A DNA stretch of 64,000 nucleotides from Nemania diffusa. Taxonomy: Eukaryota > Ascomycota > Sordariomycetes > Xylariales > Xylariaceae. Every line of letters starts with the position of its first letter. Positions within the stretch are counted from its first letter, which is position 1. The translations under genes were made by a program, and so were the position numbers. Shown here in pieces: positions 62,539 to 64,000 of this stretch. The DNA lies in assembly GCA_038501195.1 (NCBI GenBank), contig JBBPUQ010000008.1, forward strand, positions 4,040,501 to 4,104,500. The letters run 5' to 3'. The notes under the pieces were generated by a model. It was given only the letters and a program-made list of their open reading frames with translations. It made no database searches and was not told the DNA's origin.

Positions 62539-64000
62539 CGCGGAGGAGAGGGTCGAAACTCAGAACAGACTAAAGAGTGGACTGGATGAGTGATGAGATC
62601 ACTGAATCCGATTAAACGAATGTGGTAATGCTGAAGAGCACTGAAAAGAGCGACTGTCGTGAGTGAGCACGATGATGAGGAGGTAGAGTAGGTTTCATCG
62701 GGGCGGATCTGGCAGTCTATTTGAATGTCTTTGCCTCCTATGCATGGCAGCATGGCCCGTGAGCCAGGAAATCGAAATAAGATGAGTAGCATGTCCCCTA
62801 TTGGCGCCTTATTGCGTGACTCGCCAGTTTACCAAGCCTTCGTCAATGCCTAGTTGATCCAATAGTCGACCCATGAGCACGCGTCTAGGTATGTACAGTA
62901 GAAAGACATTTGCCCTTTACGACCTATTCTGTACATCAAACACCCCACTATGTAGCTATGTAGCAACAGCCCGCTATTCTACGTACACCTAATTGGGATG
63001 AGTTCCTACAATTTGCGGAGATGTGACTAGGATATCAGGGGCCTTACCGTTGCAAGTACATACCTAGTCGATGAGGTTGGAACTCAATACCTAGTCTCCT
63101 CATAGCATTACCTAGCCTACCACACTAAGACACCGCCGTTACCTATCATATTTGGCTATGAAAAGTTTATAATATTAGCTAGGAAGCGGTAGAGACATCA
63201 GAGTACTCACATATGACCTATTTACAGCTCAGCTGTAAATAGCCTCGATAGGTATACCGTCACGAGACACCGCCACCAACTATGTTTACACGCGTATACA
63301 GTATATCTAGACTTTACGTAGTGTATGTACATAGACTAAGTAGGCACAAAAGTGCAAAAGTATGGTAACGAGTTTACAACGGTGAGTTGCAGACTGGGTA
63401 CCTATGTATTCAGCTCATACTCTGTACTGTAGTTCGGCTGGGTGCATCGGAGGGGCCATCAGGAGATGAGCTGCGCGCAGATTCGCCCCCGTCGATGTAG
63501 ATCGGCTGGGTCGCCCTGACCTGGTCGTGTCTAGACCGGATCGATAATTCTGACAGCTTCCAACCGGTGAATTACAGTACCATAGAATGGTCGTCTTCAG
63601 AGGACCGCATATGTAACGGAGCGGCGGTGCAATGACGTCCGCTCCCCTGATATTCTTATTAAGCTCTGCGGTTCCGGCACGCTCCCCACATCTATACTCC
63701 CGGCAATCCAGTAGCTTCGCTAGTCTCTGTCAGGGGGCGGGTGCCATGTCGTGGCGTTGTAGCGTGCCTGGCAAATGATGATCTGCATGCTAGCGTCCTA
63801 ATCCGTATTTGTATAGCTACGTCAAAAGAAATAGTCCCAGTAGCTAAGCGTATGTAAAACGTTTCTCTCGCATATAGTTATGTCTTATACGCACGTTTAG
63901 CACGTGTACAGAGTAAATATGTAGATACATACATACAGAAAAGACTATGGGCGAGCGAGTGGTTCATAAAAGATTCAGCTATTCGACCGTTAGATATGCT
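62539..64000. other. Intergenic to the window end
   Basis: The first 300 bases are the promoter side of the wall-protein gene. Beyond that is non-coding DNA with many TACCTA-type motifs (63,063-63,145). No gene was found. Confidence 0.4.

Overview
This is a window from a filamentous ascomycete (Pezizomycotina) nuclear genome. The genes have short GT-AG introns of 50-154 bases. The recognisable products are typical of moulds: a Ser/Thr-rich LRR protein, GPI-type cell-wall proteins, a 12-TM hexose transporter and a standalone MetE-like enzyme. The window has two compartments: host DNA of ordinary composition on both sides, and a 29-kb block that is almost pure A+T and has no long open frame. 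That composition, with C-to-T and G-to-A differences between repeat copies, is the signature of repeat-induced point mutation (RIP). I saw no tRNA, rRNA or CRISPR array. The species cannot be named from what is visible.

Left host arm (1-26.6 kb): a 3-ketoacyl-CoA thiolase cut by the window start; a coiled-coil protein of unknown function; a small 8-cysteine GPI-type surface protein; an LRRC40-like leucine-rich-repeat protein of 1159 residues with one intron; a gene-poor stretch (10.4-17.2 kb) with a coding-like relic, two doubtful small genes and a 371-residue protein of unknown, possibly gag-like, type; a gene for a PD-(D/E)XK nuclease-like protein interrupted by one in-frame stop; a Nudix hydrolase; and a four-exon MFS hexose transporter whose promoter holds four CreA-type hexamers. 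Most well-supported genes lie on the minus strand.

AT block (26,627-55,735): this is not featureless. It resolves into five LTR retrotransposons nested in one another. E is outermost (203-base LTRs, target duplication CCTAG in unmutated flanking DNA). C lies inside E (about 303-base LTRs, Ty3/gypsy on the minus strand). B is inserted in the 5' LTR of C (308-base LTRs, duplication ATATA). A is inserted in B (200-base LTRs, Ty3/gypsy on the plus strand). D is inserted in the internal part of C (265-base LTRs, duplication AATTT, Ty1/copia). For E, B, A and D the paired LTRs are equal in length to the base. Net element lengths after removing inserts are about 5.8 kb (E), 7.25 kb (C), 5.9 kb (B), 7.4 kb (A) and 2.7 kb (D, internally short). 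Reverse-transcriptase relics can still be read through the mutations in A and C, and an RNase H tail in D. A few islands are much less mutated.

Right host arm (55.7-64 kb): a MetE-like zinc methyltransferase with one intron, a 772-residue secreted Ser/Pro-rich GPI-type wall protein, and intergenic DNA. The host genes show no common pathway. The organising feature of the window is the transposon nest and its RIP state.
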